Assembly: GCF_017874215.1 (NCBI RefSeq)
Contig: NZ_JAGGLB010000002.1
Span: 558,001 to 622,000 of the forward strand
DNA from: Paenibacillus eucommiae
Lineage (GTDB): Bacteria > Bacillota > Bacilli > Paenibacillales > NBRC-103111
Reading direction: 5' to 3'
Length of the DNA: 64,000 nt
The notes beneath the pieces were generated by a model that was given only the letters and a program-made list of their open reading frames with translations, was not told where the DNA came from and searched no databases. This document shows, one piece after another, positions 54,001-62,583 of this stretch. The position numbers and the translations under genes were made by a program. Within the stretch, counting starts at the first letter, position 1, and each line of letters opens with the position of its first letter.

Positions 54001-54140
54001 CTCTCAAATCCCGGGTTCACAAGCAGATTCACCTCATCTGCTGCTGCAGGTTTGGTACTCCCCATTAAGCTGCTTACTACTAACATAAGAACCGCTAAAC
54101 TAAAACATACAGTTTTCCGTGCAAATTTCCATTTCATCAT
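51051..54140 (-). CDS. Large secreted protein with carbohydrate-binding modules
   Basis: Secreted protein of 1029 residues. Signal peptide with core about 10-28 ending KPAAADE. A CBM4/9-like module follows (about 35-170; LLVNPGFESGTLDPWSRESS), then a barrel-like region starting FPIGLFWPPGP that is interrupted by two related beta-sandwich inserts (SLGQTFTFPVSG at about 265 and PLGQTIQTEQDQ at about 470). The barrel resumes in SFDHYPFSRWGG and AYGAKGYMFYTYF. A cadherin-like repeat (about 870-960) and a helical tail close the chain. It is a distant paralogue of the protein at 43868, which has one insert. The tandem ATGs at 54140 follow AGGAGG. Enzymatic activity is not established. Confidence 0.82.
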   Translation of the reverse strand: MMKWKFARKTVCFSLAVLMLVVSSLMGSTKPAAADEVNLLVNPGFESGTLDPWSRESSVSITNLSANVRTGNYAAELTEKTTQVNQYVGGLSPNTTYQLTGYAKMDSGAIFIGVRDYGGDILTTTLTGNSYSKGTVTFKTGPTNTSLRVFCYRPSGETGSAYCDDFSLTAVPVVPNTFPIGLFWPPGPADTTQARYEEMREMNANFFIGNNSVTQPHLNDAALNLAAANDFKIIVNDDRFAFDDYKLSQAAAGGTLSVSNTQSLGQTFTFPVSGNGWYLWDVKLDFDQAPWPVGTTATLSVYDSPAKQTLYKSTTISSPEHIFNLRLIPVTGQTSYYMELTSNSTDPISLSASTNDSYPEGQAYVNGTAQNVDAAFDIIYAQLVYSDGARNRPSDTNLDGIAGDYKNYEATKGYYLLDEPDIFKMAKLQEAARRLKMNDPNHMVFVNLYPNYASDEQLGLDVYTTGQLTSTQPLGQTIQTEQDQTHISTVQVWLDHQTWGAGETVTLKLWDSPAKGNLIASAQRTESATDWPQFHLNANVQADTTYYMELALSGTGSSIDGVVRSNTGHNWVNDGTAYAAGTPIDADLWFTIDQDIQGGTYEDYVYRWASKKPDVLSFDHYPFSRWGGMSEDYFANLEVIRRQALLAGIDFWSYIQSVQSTGLRMPTESEMRFQIYTNLAYGAKGYMFYTYFQPEGHTNAIILGDGTRNTSYYWAKNINAEVQFLGTTLKSLTSEAVYQTGTLPDSTTAVPDDFFWQPADSSKPATIGYFSNQAGRKYVMVVNRDSEHAQTLSFDLSPKPASVKEVSKTTGQEVDTNYNPATGALSASFAPGEGRLYALDASFGGATAIANDIGLTAQTGVVYSGVLSANYTGDYPLTYSIVTNGNKGTAAITNAATGAFTYTPHAGASGNDKFTFRVYDGIHYSNTADAAVTIESVSVPYKLSDMSDIIGEYRASGDINQTFAAQLNYRLMIIQILLDQESKQQAVAYMEDFLSYINDAAVQAQQLISGTATEKLNTIASQLIETWKQ

Positions 54141-54286
54141 AAATACCCTCCTGATTTTCATGATATCCGCAACCATTTCGTAAGCCCGATTTCGCCATAT
54201 CAGCCATATCAATTGTACAGATGAACAGAATCGCTATAGGCCGTTTCGCTAATATCCAATTCTCACCCCCTTTCAGCAGACTTCCA

Positions 54287-55384
54287 TTATGTTTCTAACA
54301 ATTGCTTCAGTTTGATTTTCCGCATCCGGAGACGGCGCAGGCAGAAGCGCTCCTTCGCATTCCCGGCGGCGTATGCCAGCAGTAAAGAATCATCAACGAA
54401 ATGGATCGCCGTATAGCAGAATCCCGCATCCTCTTCGGTTTCGATAGCCAATTCTGCCCCCCATGTTTTCCCTTCATCGCTGCTGACCGACAGTACCAGG
54501 GGGGAACGCCCCCCAGCATGCCGCTCATAAACGCGGGTCCGGTAAAGCGGAATTGGATTCCAGACCGCCATTAGCTCGTTGCTAACTGGAATACGCTTCA
54601 TACTAAGAGGTGACGGTGGTGAGGTGAAAAGAGATGGCGTAGGTATGCTCCAGGTTTCCCCCCTATCTGCTGAATAGGTTTCATATTGGCAGCCCATATC
54701 CGTGCGAATCCATGCCCACAAAGAACCATTTGCCAGTTCGATAACACCAGGTTCCTGACAACCCGTCTCAGATCTTGCAGCAGGAAGTGTATGGGGGGAA
54801 CTCGATTCCCGCCAAGTTCTCCCGTCATCGTCTGAAAAGAAAAAAGTCAGCAGGGCGCGGAAGTTTAACGAATCCAAATCAACCGTACTATGGCCCTGCA
54901 TACGATAATACGCCGAAGGCACTAACAACCGTCCATCGGACAATTGGATGACACGGTCATTATTAACGGTGTAATACCCTGGGCCTGGCATGCAGCAGAC
55001 AGCATCTCCCCAGGTGTTCCCTTCGTCAGACGAACGCCGCAGATGCAGCCGGGTATCGTGCCAGCCTTGCCGGATCAGATAGAACAGCCCAATGTCACCG
55101 CTGCCGAGCCGCAGCAGACTGACACTCATAATATTTAACGCACCATATTCGGCGGGACTCGCAATCAGCTCAGAATCTGACCAGCTATCTCCCCGGTCCT
55201 CCGAGTAACGTTTTGCTACCATAGCACAGGCATAATCATCTTCAGTTTCACCAACAAAACAACTGTATACGAACATCAGCCGCCCGTCCTTCAACTCGAT
55301 AAAAGCACCTTCGCTGTTGCGGGGATTATCCTCCGTTGGCGCAAGCTCCAGTACTACTTTTCCATAACTATCATGTTTCAACAC
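54287..55384 (-). CDS. Sialidase-like (BNR repeat) protein
   Basis: Protein of 365 residues with a six-bladed propeller of the sialidase superfamily. Four Asp-box motifs are visible: SSDEGNTWGD, SDDDGRTWRE, SADRGETWS and SSDEGKTWGA. The early segment RNSEGAFIELKDGRLMFVYS is typical of the family. No signal peptide is present, so it probably acts in the cytoplasm on imported fragments. The start (GTG at 55384 or the adjacent TTG) follows AGGAGG. It is preceded by a permease gene and followed by the secreted-protein gene. A second, closely similar copy is cut by the right window edge (63871). Confidence 0.88.
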   Translation of the reverse strand: MLKHDSYGKVVLELAPTEDNPRNSEGAFIELKDGRLMFVYSCFVGETEDDYACAMVAKRYSEDRGDSWSDSELIASPAEYGALNIMSVSLLRLGSGDIGLFYLIRQGWHDTRLHLRRSSDEGNTWGDAVCCMPGPGYYTVNNDRVIQLSDGRLLVPSAYYRMQGHSTVDLDSLNFRALLTFFFSDDDGRTWRESSSPHTLPAARSETGCQEPGVIELANGSLWAWIRTDMGCQYETYSADRGETWSIPTPSLFTSPPSPLSMKRIPVSNELMAVWNPIPLYRTRVYERHAGGRSPLVLSVSSDEGKTWGAELAIETEEDAGFCYTAIHFVDDSLLLAYAAGNAKERFCLRRLRMRKIKLKQLLET

Positions 55385-55426
55385 GAATTCCTCCTAATAC
55401 CTTGTTAGAGTGATTACGCTGGTTGA

Positions 55427-56245
55427 TCACATTTTAATCGAGCCGGATGATAAGCCTTCAACAAACTGCTTGCTCGCAACCATAAATAACAGAACGAGCG
55501 GGAGAGAAGCAATCACATAGCCTGCGAACAAAGGTCCATAATCGGTATATTTTTGTGTAAAGTAAAGTAAACCAACCGGTATAGGCTGCTTCTCGATATC
55601 CGTTATGACCATAATGGGCCAGACATATTCGTTCCATGAGCTTAGTATATTGAGCACAGCCAAGGTTCCAATAATCGGCTTCGATAAAGGCACAACGATG
55701 GAGAGCAGCACTCTTGCTTCACCTGCCCCGTCGATCCGGGCCGCCTCAAACATCTCTTCCGACAGCGAAGCAAAGAAGGCTCGCAGCACAAAGATACAGA
55801 ACACTTGGCCGGAGGCGATATAGGGCCCCCACAAACCAAGCCAGCTGTTGATCAATTCCAGACGGATCACAATACTAAATAGCGGAACCAAAGTGAGAAC
55901 AGTTGGAATCATCAGGAGTGAAATGATCAGGAAATAAATGTGCTCTTTCAGAAAAAAGCGCATCCTGGCAAGCGGATAGGCCGCCATGCAGGAAACAACG
56001 ATAACCCCGACTACCGTAACACCGCTGATGATAAAGCTGTTCAGTATATATTTGTGAATCATTCGCCAGGCGCTGATGTAGTTGTCCACATGAAGCGGAA
56101 AAGTTAGCGTCCAACGATGCTGCATAAATTGGTTCACGTCCTTAAAGGACAAAAGAAACATCATCACAAACGGGATGACCGTCAGAATCCCCAACAAAGC
56201 CAAGGTGACATGTTTAAGGCCGGAACCCAAGGTTACATTTCTCAT
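55427..56245 (-). CDS. Carbohydrate ABC transporter permease (MalG type)
   Basis: Membrane permease of 272 residues with six predicted helices. The coupling loop is FEAARIDGAGEARVLLS and the chain ends FVEGLSSGSIKM, usual for this class. It lies 15 bases after the MalF-type gene. Third transporter set of the window, again without its own ATPase. The start follows AGGGAAG. Confidence 0.92.
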   Translation of the reverse strand: MRNVTLGSGLKHVTLALLGILTVIPFVMMFLLSFKDVNQFMQHRWTLTFPLHVDNYISAWRMIHKYILNSFIISGVTVVGVIVVSCMAAYPLARMRFFLKEHIYFLIISLLMIPTVLTLVPLFSIVIRLELINSWLGLWGPYIASGQVFCIFVLRAFFASLSEEMFEAARIDGAGEARVLLSIVVPLSKPIIGTLAVLNILSSWNEYVWPIMVITDIEKQPIPVGLLYFTQKYTDYGPLFAGYVIASLPLVLLFMVASKQFVEGLSSGSIKM

Positions 56246-56260
56246 GGTTTCTTCCCTTTC

Positions 56261-57226
56261 TTAATGCTGATCGAACTCCGTCGGCGATTTCAGAAATTTA
56301 TTGTTAATCACTGTTAAGGTGAATATCATCACGAATAGGACGACACCAATTGCGCAAGCAAACCCGAGCTGGCTATTATTTACGGCTTCGCGATACATGA
56401 TGTACCCGGGAACAGTAGTCGTATTCGCAGGGCCCCCATTGGTCAATACGAGCTGATAGCTGAACGCTTGCAGCACAGAGATGATCGACAAGATGACTAA
56501 AAGCTTGATTTGTGACACTACGAGTGGAAGCTCAATGCGCAAAAACAAAGTGACCCCGTTAGCCCCATCCATGATAGCTGCTTCCCTCAAAGAAACCGGA
56601 ATACTCTGAAAGCCTGCTAAATATATGAGCACGGATACTCCGGATACCCAGGGAAAGCCAATCAGCAAGAGGGAGGGAAGAGCCATCCTCATACTCCCCA
56701 GCCATAGGGGCAAGTTCTCCTCAGGTACACCAACCGCTGAGAGAAAAGCATTCATCAGACCGACATCCGGGTTCAAAATAAACTGCCACAGCAAAATAAT
56801 AACCATACCAGGAACAACAAGCGGGAAAACAAAAAGCAGGCGGTACATATTTTGCAACTTGCCGTGCTTCACTCTGTAAATCAGCAGGGCGACCAATAAA
56901 GGCGCGGTGATCGAAATGATCATATTAACCAGGGCGAACCAGAACAAATTCAGAAAAGCAATGCGAAATTCCTCCGTAGTAAAAATCGTCTTAAAATTGT
57001 GCAGACCAACAAACTTCGCAGCCAGAAATCCATCCCAATTCGTAAATGAGTAATAAAAAGCCGAGAGCGCCGGGTAATAGCTGAATGTAGCCATCATGAC
57101 AAGGGTCGGCAGAAGAAACAAATACGCTTTTATATTTACTTTCCGCTTTTTCTGCTTATTCTTGTAGTTCTGCTCATTCGGCTTGTAGTCCAGGCGCTCC
57201 GGCAGTTGTACCTCCATATAGGCCAT
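56261..57226 (-). CDS. Carbohydrate ABC transporter permease (MalF type)
   Basis: Membrane permease of 321 residues. A lysine-rich cytoplasmic tail (YKNKQKKRKV) precedes six predicted helices; the loop motif is REAAIMDGANGVTLFLR. The ATG at 57226 was preferred because AAGGAAG precedes it; an ATG two codons upstream is within that site. It lies 85 bases after the binding-protein gene and forms a channel with the permease at 55427. Confidence 0.92.
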   Translation of the reverse strand: MAYMEVQLPERLDYKPNEQNYKNKQKKRKVNIKAYLFLLPTLVMMATFSYYPALSAFYYSFTNWDGFLAAKFVGLHNFKTIFTTEEFRIAFLNLFWFALVNMIISITAPLLVALLIYRVKHGKLQNMYRLLFVFPLVVPGMVIILLWQFILNPDVGLMNAFLSAVGVPEENLPLWLGSMRMALPSLLLIGFPWVSGVSVLIYLAGFQSIPVSLREAAIMDGANGVTLFLRIELPLVVSQIKLLVILSIISVLQAFSYQLVLTNGGPANTTTVPGYIMYREAVNNSQLGFACAIGVVLFVMIFTLTVINNKFLKSPTEFDQH

Positions 57227-57311
57227 AACCATCTTCCTTCTTTAAAATAGCTCATTATCGTCTAGGGGCTCCATCTTAGGAACCCCTATCTCATCCAGCA
57301 TCCAGCAAGCG

Positions 57312-58787
57312 TTACTTCACCCAGCCGGGATTGGCCGCCGCCAAACGGTCAGCCGCTTCGTTGTAATACTTCAGCACTTCTTCCGAAAACTTCTCAATTG
57401 TCCAATCGCCGTTCACGTAAAGCTGCATCGCTGCTTTCATTTTATCCTTGAAAGGCGCATCCAGAAGAGCATGGTAGCCCTGCATAATCGTTAACGGTAT
57501 GTCTTCGGCGAACGTTTCTTGACCTTCTGGCGGAGCCGCGCCGATAATATTAGGCATCGTACTCCCTTCCTTTGCAATACGGGTCATATGCTCCGGACTG
57601 CTTAAGAACATCAGGAAATCGATAATAGCTTCCACTTTATCCGGCTCTTCCTGCTCCAGATATCCGGGAACCAGCCATTGGGCAGGCCCCCAAGGTCCAT
57701 AAATTTTGGCTGCTTTACCAGATGCCGCAGGGGCTATATCCTGTGTAATGGCCGGAAAATTGAACGTTCCAAACTCAAACGGCACCTTGGATGCTTCCAG
57801 GTAATCGCCAAACTGGTTACCAGCCAGCATCATAGCCCCTTTGCCCGCCATAAACATCTGTTCGGCATCCAATTGCGCATTAAAGCCCTTTGGCCAATAT
57901 TGCGACCATTCCTTGATCAATGTCCATTGTTGCTTCACGGCGTCCGCATTTGGGAACTTGCCTTCTTTGATCGCTTTGACCGTCTCCTGCGGTTCCAATC
58001 TTCCGTTACCGCTTGTATCTATGTCCCCAATCTTATCTAGCATAAACTGACTATGCATAATCGTGTCCGACCAGGGAGCATCGGATGCCGACTCCGTACT
58101 GAACACCATTGGAGTTACACCGGAGGCTTTGATTGTCTCCTGAACATCCATAAATTCCTTCCACGTCTTTGGAGGAGACAAGCTGAGGTTATCGAAAATA
58201 CTTTTGTTGTAATAAATACCGATGGCAATTCCATCTCCTGGAATGGTGTAGATTTTTCCATCCGGCGCTTTAACCGTGTCAAGAATACCAGGGGCAAACG
58301 TATCCTTCCATACTTTGTTCTCATTGTACATATTAGGCTTATTCAGCCATGGGTCCATGTCGAGAAACCAGCCTTTTTGATAATGAAGCCAAGTATCCTC
58401 GAAATTGCTCCAAAATATATCAGGCGCATCCTTGCTCAGCATTCTGGCCTGCAGCCATGCCTTGCGATCGGGTGCTGTCACTTCAACAAATTCAATGTTG
58501 ATATTCGGCTTCAGCTTGTGATATTCTTCGGCAAGCTCCTTCATGACTTGATGTACAGCAGGATCCTTGGTCGTGCTTTCACGTGGAAAATAGCCCTGCG
58601 GATCAAAGGTAATCGTCCAATTTTTTGCCGGTTTATCAGCCTCTTTCGTCGGCTCCGAGGTACTTTTTGCTGCTTCAGGTGAAGGTGATATCGTTGTCTT
58701 TGAATCACCGCTGGAGCAGGCAGAAAGCAATAAAGATAATGCCAGCACAGTTCCTGTCAACATACGTCTTAATCTTCTTTTTCTCAT
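57312..58787 (-). CDS. Sugar ABC transporter substrate-binding lipoprotein
   Basis: Family 1 binding protein of 491 residues. The signal peptide ends in LLSACSS, with the lipidated cysteine near residue 24, and a Ser/Thr/Glu/Lys-rich linker follows. Sugar-binding features are seen in PDIFWSNFEDTWLHYQKG and MMLAGNQFGDYLEA. First gene of the operon binding protein-permease-permease-sialidase-secreted protein-oxidoreductase. The start follows GGGGAAG. A promoter with direct repeats lies upstream (58908-58970). Confidence 0.93.
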   Translation of the reverse strand: MRKRRLRRMLTGTVLALSLLLSACSSGDSKTTISPSPEAAKSTSEPTKEADKPAKNWTITFDPQGYFPRESTTKDPAVHQVMKELAEEYHKLKPNINIEFVEVTAPDRKAWLQARMLSKDAPDIFWSNFEDTWLHYQKGWFLDMDPWLNKPNMYNENKVWKDTFAPGILDTVKAPDGKIYTIPGDGIAIGIYYNKSIFDNLSLSPPKTWKEFMDVQETIKASGVTPMVFSTESASDAPWSDTIMHSQFMLDKIGDIDTSGNGRLEPQETVKAIKEGKFPNADAVKQQWTLIKEWSQYWPKGFNAQLDAEQMFMAGKGAMMLAGNQFGDYLEASKVPFEFGTFNFPAITQDIAPAASGKAAKIYGPWGPAQWLVPGYLEQEEPDKVEAIIDFLMFLSSPEHMTRIAKEGSTMPNIIGAAPPEGQETFAEDIPLTIMQGYHALLDAPFKDKMKAAMQLYVNGDWTIEKFSEEVLKYYNEAADRLAAANPGWVK

Positions 58788-58907
58788 GTTCTTCCCCCTA
58801 CTTGTTTAGTGCAATGGCAGGTTCATGTAGAGCAACGGTCACATGGATCATACCTCTCCTATCCCTGGCCATATTCCCAATTTACATTTGCCCCATCGCT
58901 TACCCCT

Positions 58908-58970
58908 ATTATAAATCCGTAACAAACAACCTTACATAACTGCAAATGACATTACTTTGCTCCATTTGAC
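58908..58970 (-). promoter_or_regulatory. Candidate activator-dependent promoter of the third transporter operon
   Basis: On the minus strand a consensus -10 TATAAT (58913-58908) is 17 bases from a poor -35 TGTAAG (58936-58931). Two related half-sites, GTCAAATGGAG (from 58970) and GTCATTTGCAG (from 58950), lie 20 bases apart upstream. The layout is like the two YesN-type promoters but with a different sequence, fitting control by the second response regulator (59307). Inferred. Confidence 0.5.
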
Positions 58971-58977
58971 TAATCTA

Positions 58978-59306
58978 AGAAAATACTTGCGGCGTCCTTT
59001 GAGGAGAATGTTCGTTACGTGGGAGCGTTGCGGAGGGAATGGCTGTGGGCTCCAGCCGCTGTTAAAGATTTGTTCCTTTGATTGGTACAAATGAGGAGGT
59101 AGGAACAAATCTTTAAAGGCGGACGCTAACGCTCTTCCTCCCACAACCATCCCCTCATTCAGCTACAATGACACGAACACCAAGCTCAAACGGACAGCCA
59201 GCAAGCGTTTCTCTCTTGGTTAGTGGAGATTTCCTAGCGGGTGCAGGCTCTGGAGATGAAAAGCCCGCGCAACTGAGAGGGTCTGCTGCTTTAACGACTT
59301 TAACGA
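58978..59306. repeat. Long-hairpin repeat element, copy D, with array remnant
   Basis: The inner stem is perfect over 15 bp (59062-59076 with 59102-59116) around a 25-base loop, as in copy B. The middle stem pairs 59033-59050 with 59139-59156 at 15 of 18 positions. Relative to copy B, one pair has changed on both sides (G-C to T-A) and the two A-C mismatches become G-U pairs on the minus strand. The region right of the hairpin aligns with locus B up to the first palindrome; here only TTTAACGAC-TTTAACGAT remains, and it runs into the stop codon of the response-regulator gene. Confidence 0.88.
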
Positions 59307-60851
59307 TTATTTGATTTGCGCCCTGTAACTTGTTGGACTCAGGCCGACATGCTTTTTAAATAAAATACTGAAATGGGCCGGATCCTTGAATCCGACCTCG
59401 TAGGCAATCTCATTCGCTTTCAAATTTGTTTGTACCAGCCTGTGCTTCGCCTCCTCGATCCGGTAATACCAAAGCAGGTCACGAAAATTTTGCCCCGTCT
59501 CCTTTTTGATCAACCGGCTGAGATACGAGGGATTCATATGGAATTGCTCGGCCAGCCTGGGGAGCGTCATATCTTCTGTGGAATGAACCCTTAAATAGGT
59601 GCTGATCTCTTTGATAAGCCCATTCATCGATTGCTTCACGACGGTGGCAATGCGATCAGCAGTTTCCTGAGCCCACCTCTCCAGATACTGCATCAAGTCG
59701 ACCAATATATCAAAGGACAAGACCGTTTTGTGCACCTGCAGACGGACCTCCTCAGAAGTATAAAGATGATACTCCTCAAGAAGCTCTTCACCCCTTTGAA
59801 TGATACGTAAGGCAAACGTATGTATATTCGTTTTCGTCAATCCTTTAAGCATCATTTCCCTGGAGATGGTCAGCAAGTAAGGCTGCACCCGCTCCTTTTC
59901 CCCTCTGCGAAGCATGCCTGCCAGCTCACGGAGCTGCTCTTCCTCCCGGTTAATTTGTCCCTCTATCAGACCTGGCAGGGCATCGTAAGAAATGATCGAT
60001 CCTTTACCAAGCAGCATCCGGTAGTCGAAACAATCCTTGATCTCCTTCCATGCCTCAGCCAGATGTGCTAGTGAGGGCTGAATTTTGCTAACGCCAATGG
60101 ATACGGTGAAGGGTAACGAAGCTTTGCAGCACTCCAGCATATCACGGGCCATTTTCAGGCTGTCCTCACGCATACTCCACATTTGTACAGTCGGTTGAAA
60201 CAAAATAAGATACATCCCCTTCCGATCCAAGTAAACCCAATAATCGTAAGGATAATAGATCATGCTTCCAATGACTGCTTCTTTCAATGCCAACAAGGAC
60301 AAGACTTCCCCGGAATCGTTTAATACATCGCCATTGTCAATCACCACACAGATCACGAGTATATGGCGGTCCTCCAGCTTCATTTCATGGAGAACTTCCT
60401 CTTTGTACGTTTCTTTCACATTCGCGCTCAGCATCAACTGAATGGTTTGCTCTTGACGCAGGCTGTTATCCTGGCTTGCCCGTTCGCCCCCTTGCATAAG
60501 CAGCTCAACAGCATGAAGCAGCTCCGCCGTTTGAATAGGTTTGAGAATGAAATCAACCGCCCCCAGCTTCACGGCATGCTGCGCATACTGAAAATCGCTG
60601 TAAGCCGTCAAGAAGAGAAAGCGGATATGAGGAAACCCCGCCTTGATCTGCTCCGCCAGCTGAATACCATCCATTAGCGGCATTCTAATATCTGTAATGA
60701 CAAGATCCGGCTTATCCACAGAAATCCGCTGCAGCGCTTCAACTCCATCGGCAGCCACACCGGTTATTTGACAGCCCAAATCGCCCCATTCCTTCATATT
60801 GGCAAGATGGTTGCGAATCCGCTCTTCATCATCAACGATTAAAATTCTCAT
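59307..60851 (-). CDS. YesN-type response regulator (receiver plus AraC HTH)
   Basis: Response regulator of 514 residues. Receiver domain (about 1-118): the acidic pair in VDDEERIR, the phosphorylated Asp in LVITDIRMPLMDG and the Lys in FILKPIQ. A C-terminal AraC double helix-turn-helix (about 415-512) shows MTLPRLAEQFHMNPSYLSRL and VGFKDPAHFSILFKKHVGLS. Its ATG overlaps the kinase stop codon by four bases. Its last codons and stop abut the remnant of a repeat element, and no ordinary terminator is seen. It probably activates the transporter operon that follows. Confidence 0.94.
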   Translation of the reverse strand: MRILIVDDEERIRNHLANMKEWGDLGCQITGVAADGVEALQRISVDKPDLVITDIRMPLMDGIQLAEQIKAGFPHIRFLFLTAYSDFQYAQHAVKLGAVDFILKPIQTAELLHAVELLMQGGERASQDNSLRQEQTIQLMLSANVKETYKEEVLHEMKLEDRHILVICVVIDNGDVLNDSGEVLSLLALKEAVIGSMIYYPYDYWVYLDRKGMYLILFQPTVQMWSMREDSLKMARDMLECCKASLPFTVSIGVSKIQPSLAHLAEAWKEIKDCFDYRMLLGKGSIISYDALPGLIEGQINREEEQLRELAGMLRRGEKERVQPYLLTISREMMLKGLTKTNIHTFALRIIQRGEELLEEYHLYTSEEVRLQVHKTVLSFDILVDLMQYLERWAQETADRIATVVKQSMNGLIKEISTYLRVHSTEDMTLPRLAEQFHMNPSYLSRLIKKETGQNFRDLLWYYRIEEAKHRLVQTNLKANEIAYEVGFKDPAHFSILFKKHVGLSPTSYRAQIK

Positions 60852-62545
60852 GATATCCCTTCCTTCATCAGCGTAATGGGCAGCCGCAGTCTCACAAGCG
60901 CACCGGCTTGCTGCGGCCCCACATGGCCTATCGTTAAACCATAACGGTTGCCATAGAGCAGCTCAATGCGCTGCCTTACATTATTTAAACCTATTCCTGA
61001 GCTTCGGCCGTCCCTGGACGATAGTTCCGGTCCTGGTCCATTGTCTTCGATCTCTATGATCAAGTCATAAACCTCTATATAAGCACGAATCGCAATAACG
61101 CCTTGGATAGCAGTCCGGTCGATTCCATGAATAATTGCATTTTCCACAAGCGGTTGTAAAATAAGCTTTGGCACAATGACCTGACGCAGCTCATCTGACA
61201 CATCCATGGTCCATATCAGCCGTTCCTCATACCGGTATTTAGCCAACTGCAAGTAGTAAGAGACAAATTGAAGCTCATTGGCCAGTGGAATCAAGTCGCT
61301 GCCGGGAGAAATGGAAAACCGGAAAATTTCCGCCAGCAGGCGGATCATATCCGGAATCGAGGACGATCCAAGCTCTTTGGCCATAATATTAATCGATTCC
61401 AAAGTGTTATAAAGAAAATGCGGATTGATCTGAGCTTTGATCGCCTTCAGCTCAGCTTCTTTATTCAGCAGCTCGACCTTGTACACTTTTTGGATCAGAT
61501 CGCGTATATCTGTGATGAGATGGTTGAAGCTGACACACAGCCGGCCAACTTCGTCCTTGGTCCTAATATTGTCGATCGTCTCATAAACCTCCTTCTGGGC
61601 TTTCCCCATCAGCCTGCTTAGCCTTGTCAGCGGAGTAGTCACATGCCGCAGCACGATGACCGTCAGGAGCAGTACCAGGACCCAGGTAACCCCGGTAATC
61701 AGTAAGGTAAAATAAGCCAGACTATCGATTTCCTGATGGAAGGCGGCTTTGGAGAACAGACTGATAAAACGGAACCCTGAATAGGCGGATTGCCGCTCCA
61801 GAACAATGATCTCTTTATTAGCTGAAGGTTTAAAGCGGGTGCCGACCCGCTCAGGATCGGCATTAGAGAGAATCAGTCCACCGGTATTAGTCATATTGAA
61901 CTCTGTACTTCCATAAGATGAATATGCCTTAGCGATCCTATCCGGCCTCAGCATAATCATAATCAAGCCAGCTTTTTTACCTGTGGAGAAATTTGTAATT
62001 TCCATCGCACCAGCCAGACGCCCATGATCAGCGAATGGCGCCCATACGAAAGCATCCGGTTGTTCCTGCGCCATAGCTTCCAACGCTTCCATGGACTCCA
62101 GCCTGAATTCACTCTCTGAATAATAAAGCTGGCGGTTGGCATTCATGATGTAGATCGCGTCTATAAACTCATTGCTTTCCATCAGATCAGACAAACGTTG
62201 ATTCACACGCAAGCTTCTGCCGGATTCCATCACCGTCTCAGCATTGAAGTAATCTTCCCGTAATGTGGTTTCAACGAAGTCGTCTTTTTGAATCCGAACC
62301 GCCATATCTGCAACATCCTGTAAATAACCATCGATCTTATCTACCATCTCAACCAGGGATTGTTTTTTGGCATCTGTAATTTTAGCTTCCAGAATATAGC
62401 TTGATTTATAATAAAATATGCCGATCACAAGCATCAAAGGAAGTAAAGTCAGGAGCGAATAAATAAGAATCATTTTATTGAATAGTTTGGAGGCGAATAA
62501 GTTCCAGAGACCTGTGAATACTTTCCGTGAGTACGTAAAGAACAA
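60848..62545 (-). CDS. YesM-type sensor histidine kinase
   Basis: Kinase of 565 residues with the normal family layout: membrane helix (about 24-46), extracellular Cache-like sensor (about 50-275), second helix (about 282-306), HAMP (about 308-358), then the His-kinase module with the phosphorylated His in INPHFLYNTLESINIM, N-box ENAIIHGID and DNGPGP. A TTG start follows GAGGGGAAGG. It is 38 bases after an oxidoreductase gene and overlaps the response-regulator gene. The ligand is unknown, probably the sugar imported by the third transporter. Confidence 0.94.
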   Translation of the reverse strand: MFFTYSRKVFTGLWNLFASKLFNKMILIYSLLTLLPLMLVIGIFYYKSSYILEAKITDAKKQSLVEMVDKIDGYLQDVADMAVRIQKDDFVETTLREDYFNAETVMESGRSLRVNQRLSDLMESNEFIDAIYIMNANRQLYYSESEFRLESMEALEAMAQEQPDAFVWAPFADHGRLAGAMEITNFSTGKKAGLIMIMLRPDRIAKAYSSYGSTEFNMTNTGGLILSNADPERVGTRFKPSANKEIIVLERQSAYSGFRFISLFSKAAFHQEIDSLAYFTLLITGVTWVLVLLLTVIVLRHVTTPLTRLSRLMGKAQKEVYETIDNIRTKDEVGRLCVSFNHLITDIRDLIQKVYKVELLNKEAELKAIKAQINPHFLYNTLESINIMAKELGSSSIPDMIRLLAEIFRFSISPGSDLIPLANELQFVSYYLQLAKYRYEERLIWTMDVSDELRQVIVPKLILQPLVENAIIHGIDRTAIQGVIAIRAYIEVYDLIIEIEDNGPGPELSSRDGRSSGIGLNNVRQRIELLYGNRYGLTIGHVGPQQAGALVRLRLPITLMKEGIS

Positions 62546-62583
62546 TACCTTCCCCTCGCTTTCCCCTTACAAAAGCTTCGGAA

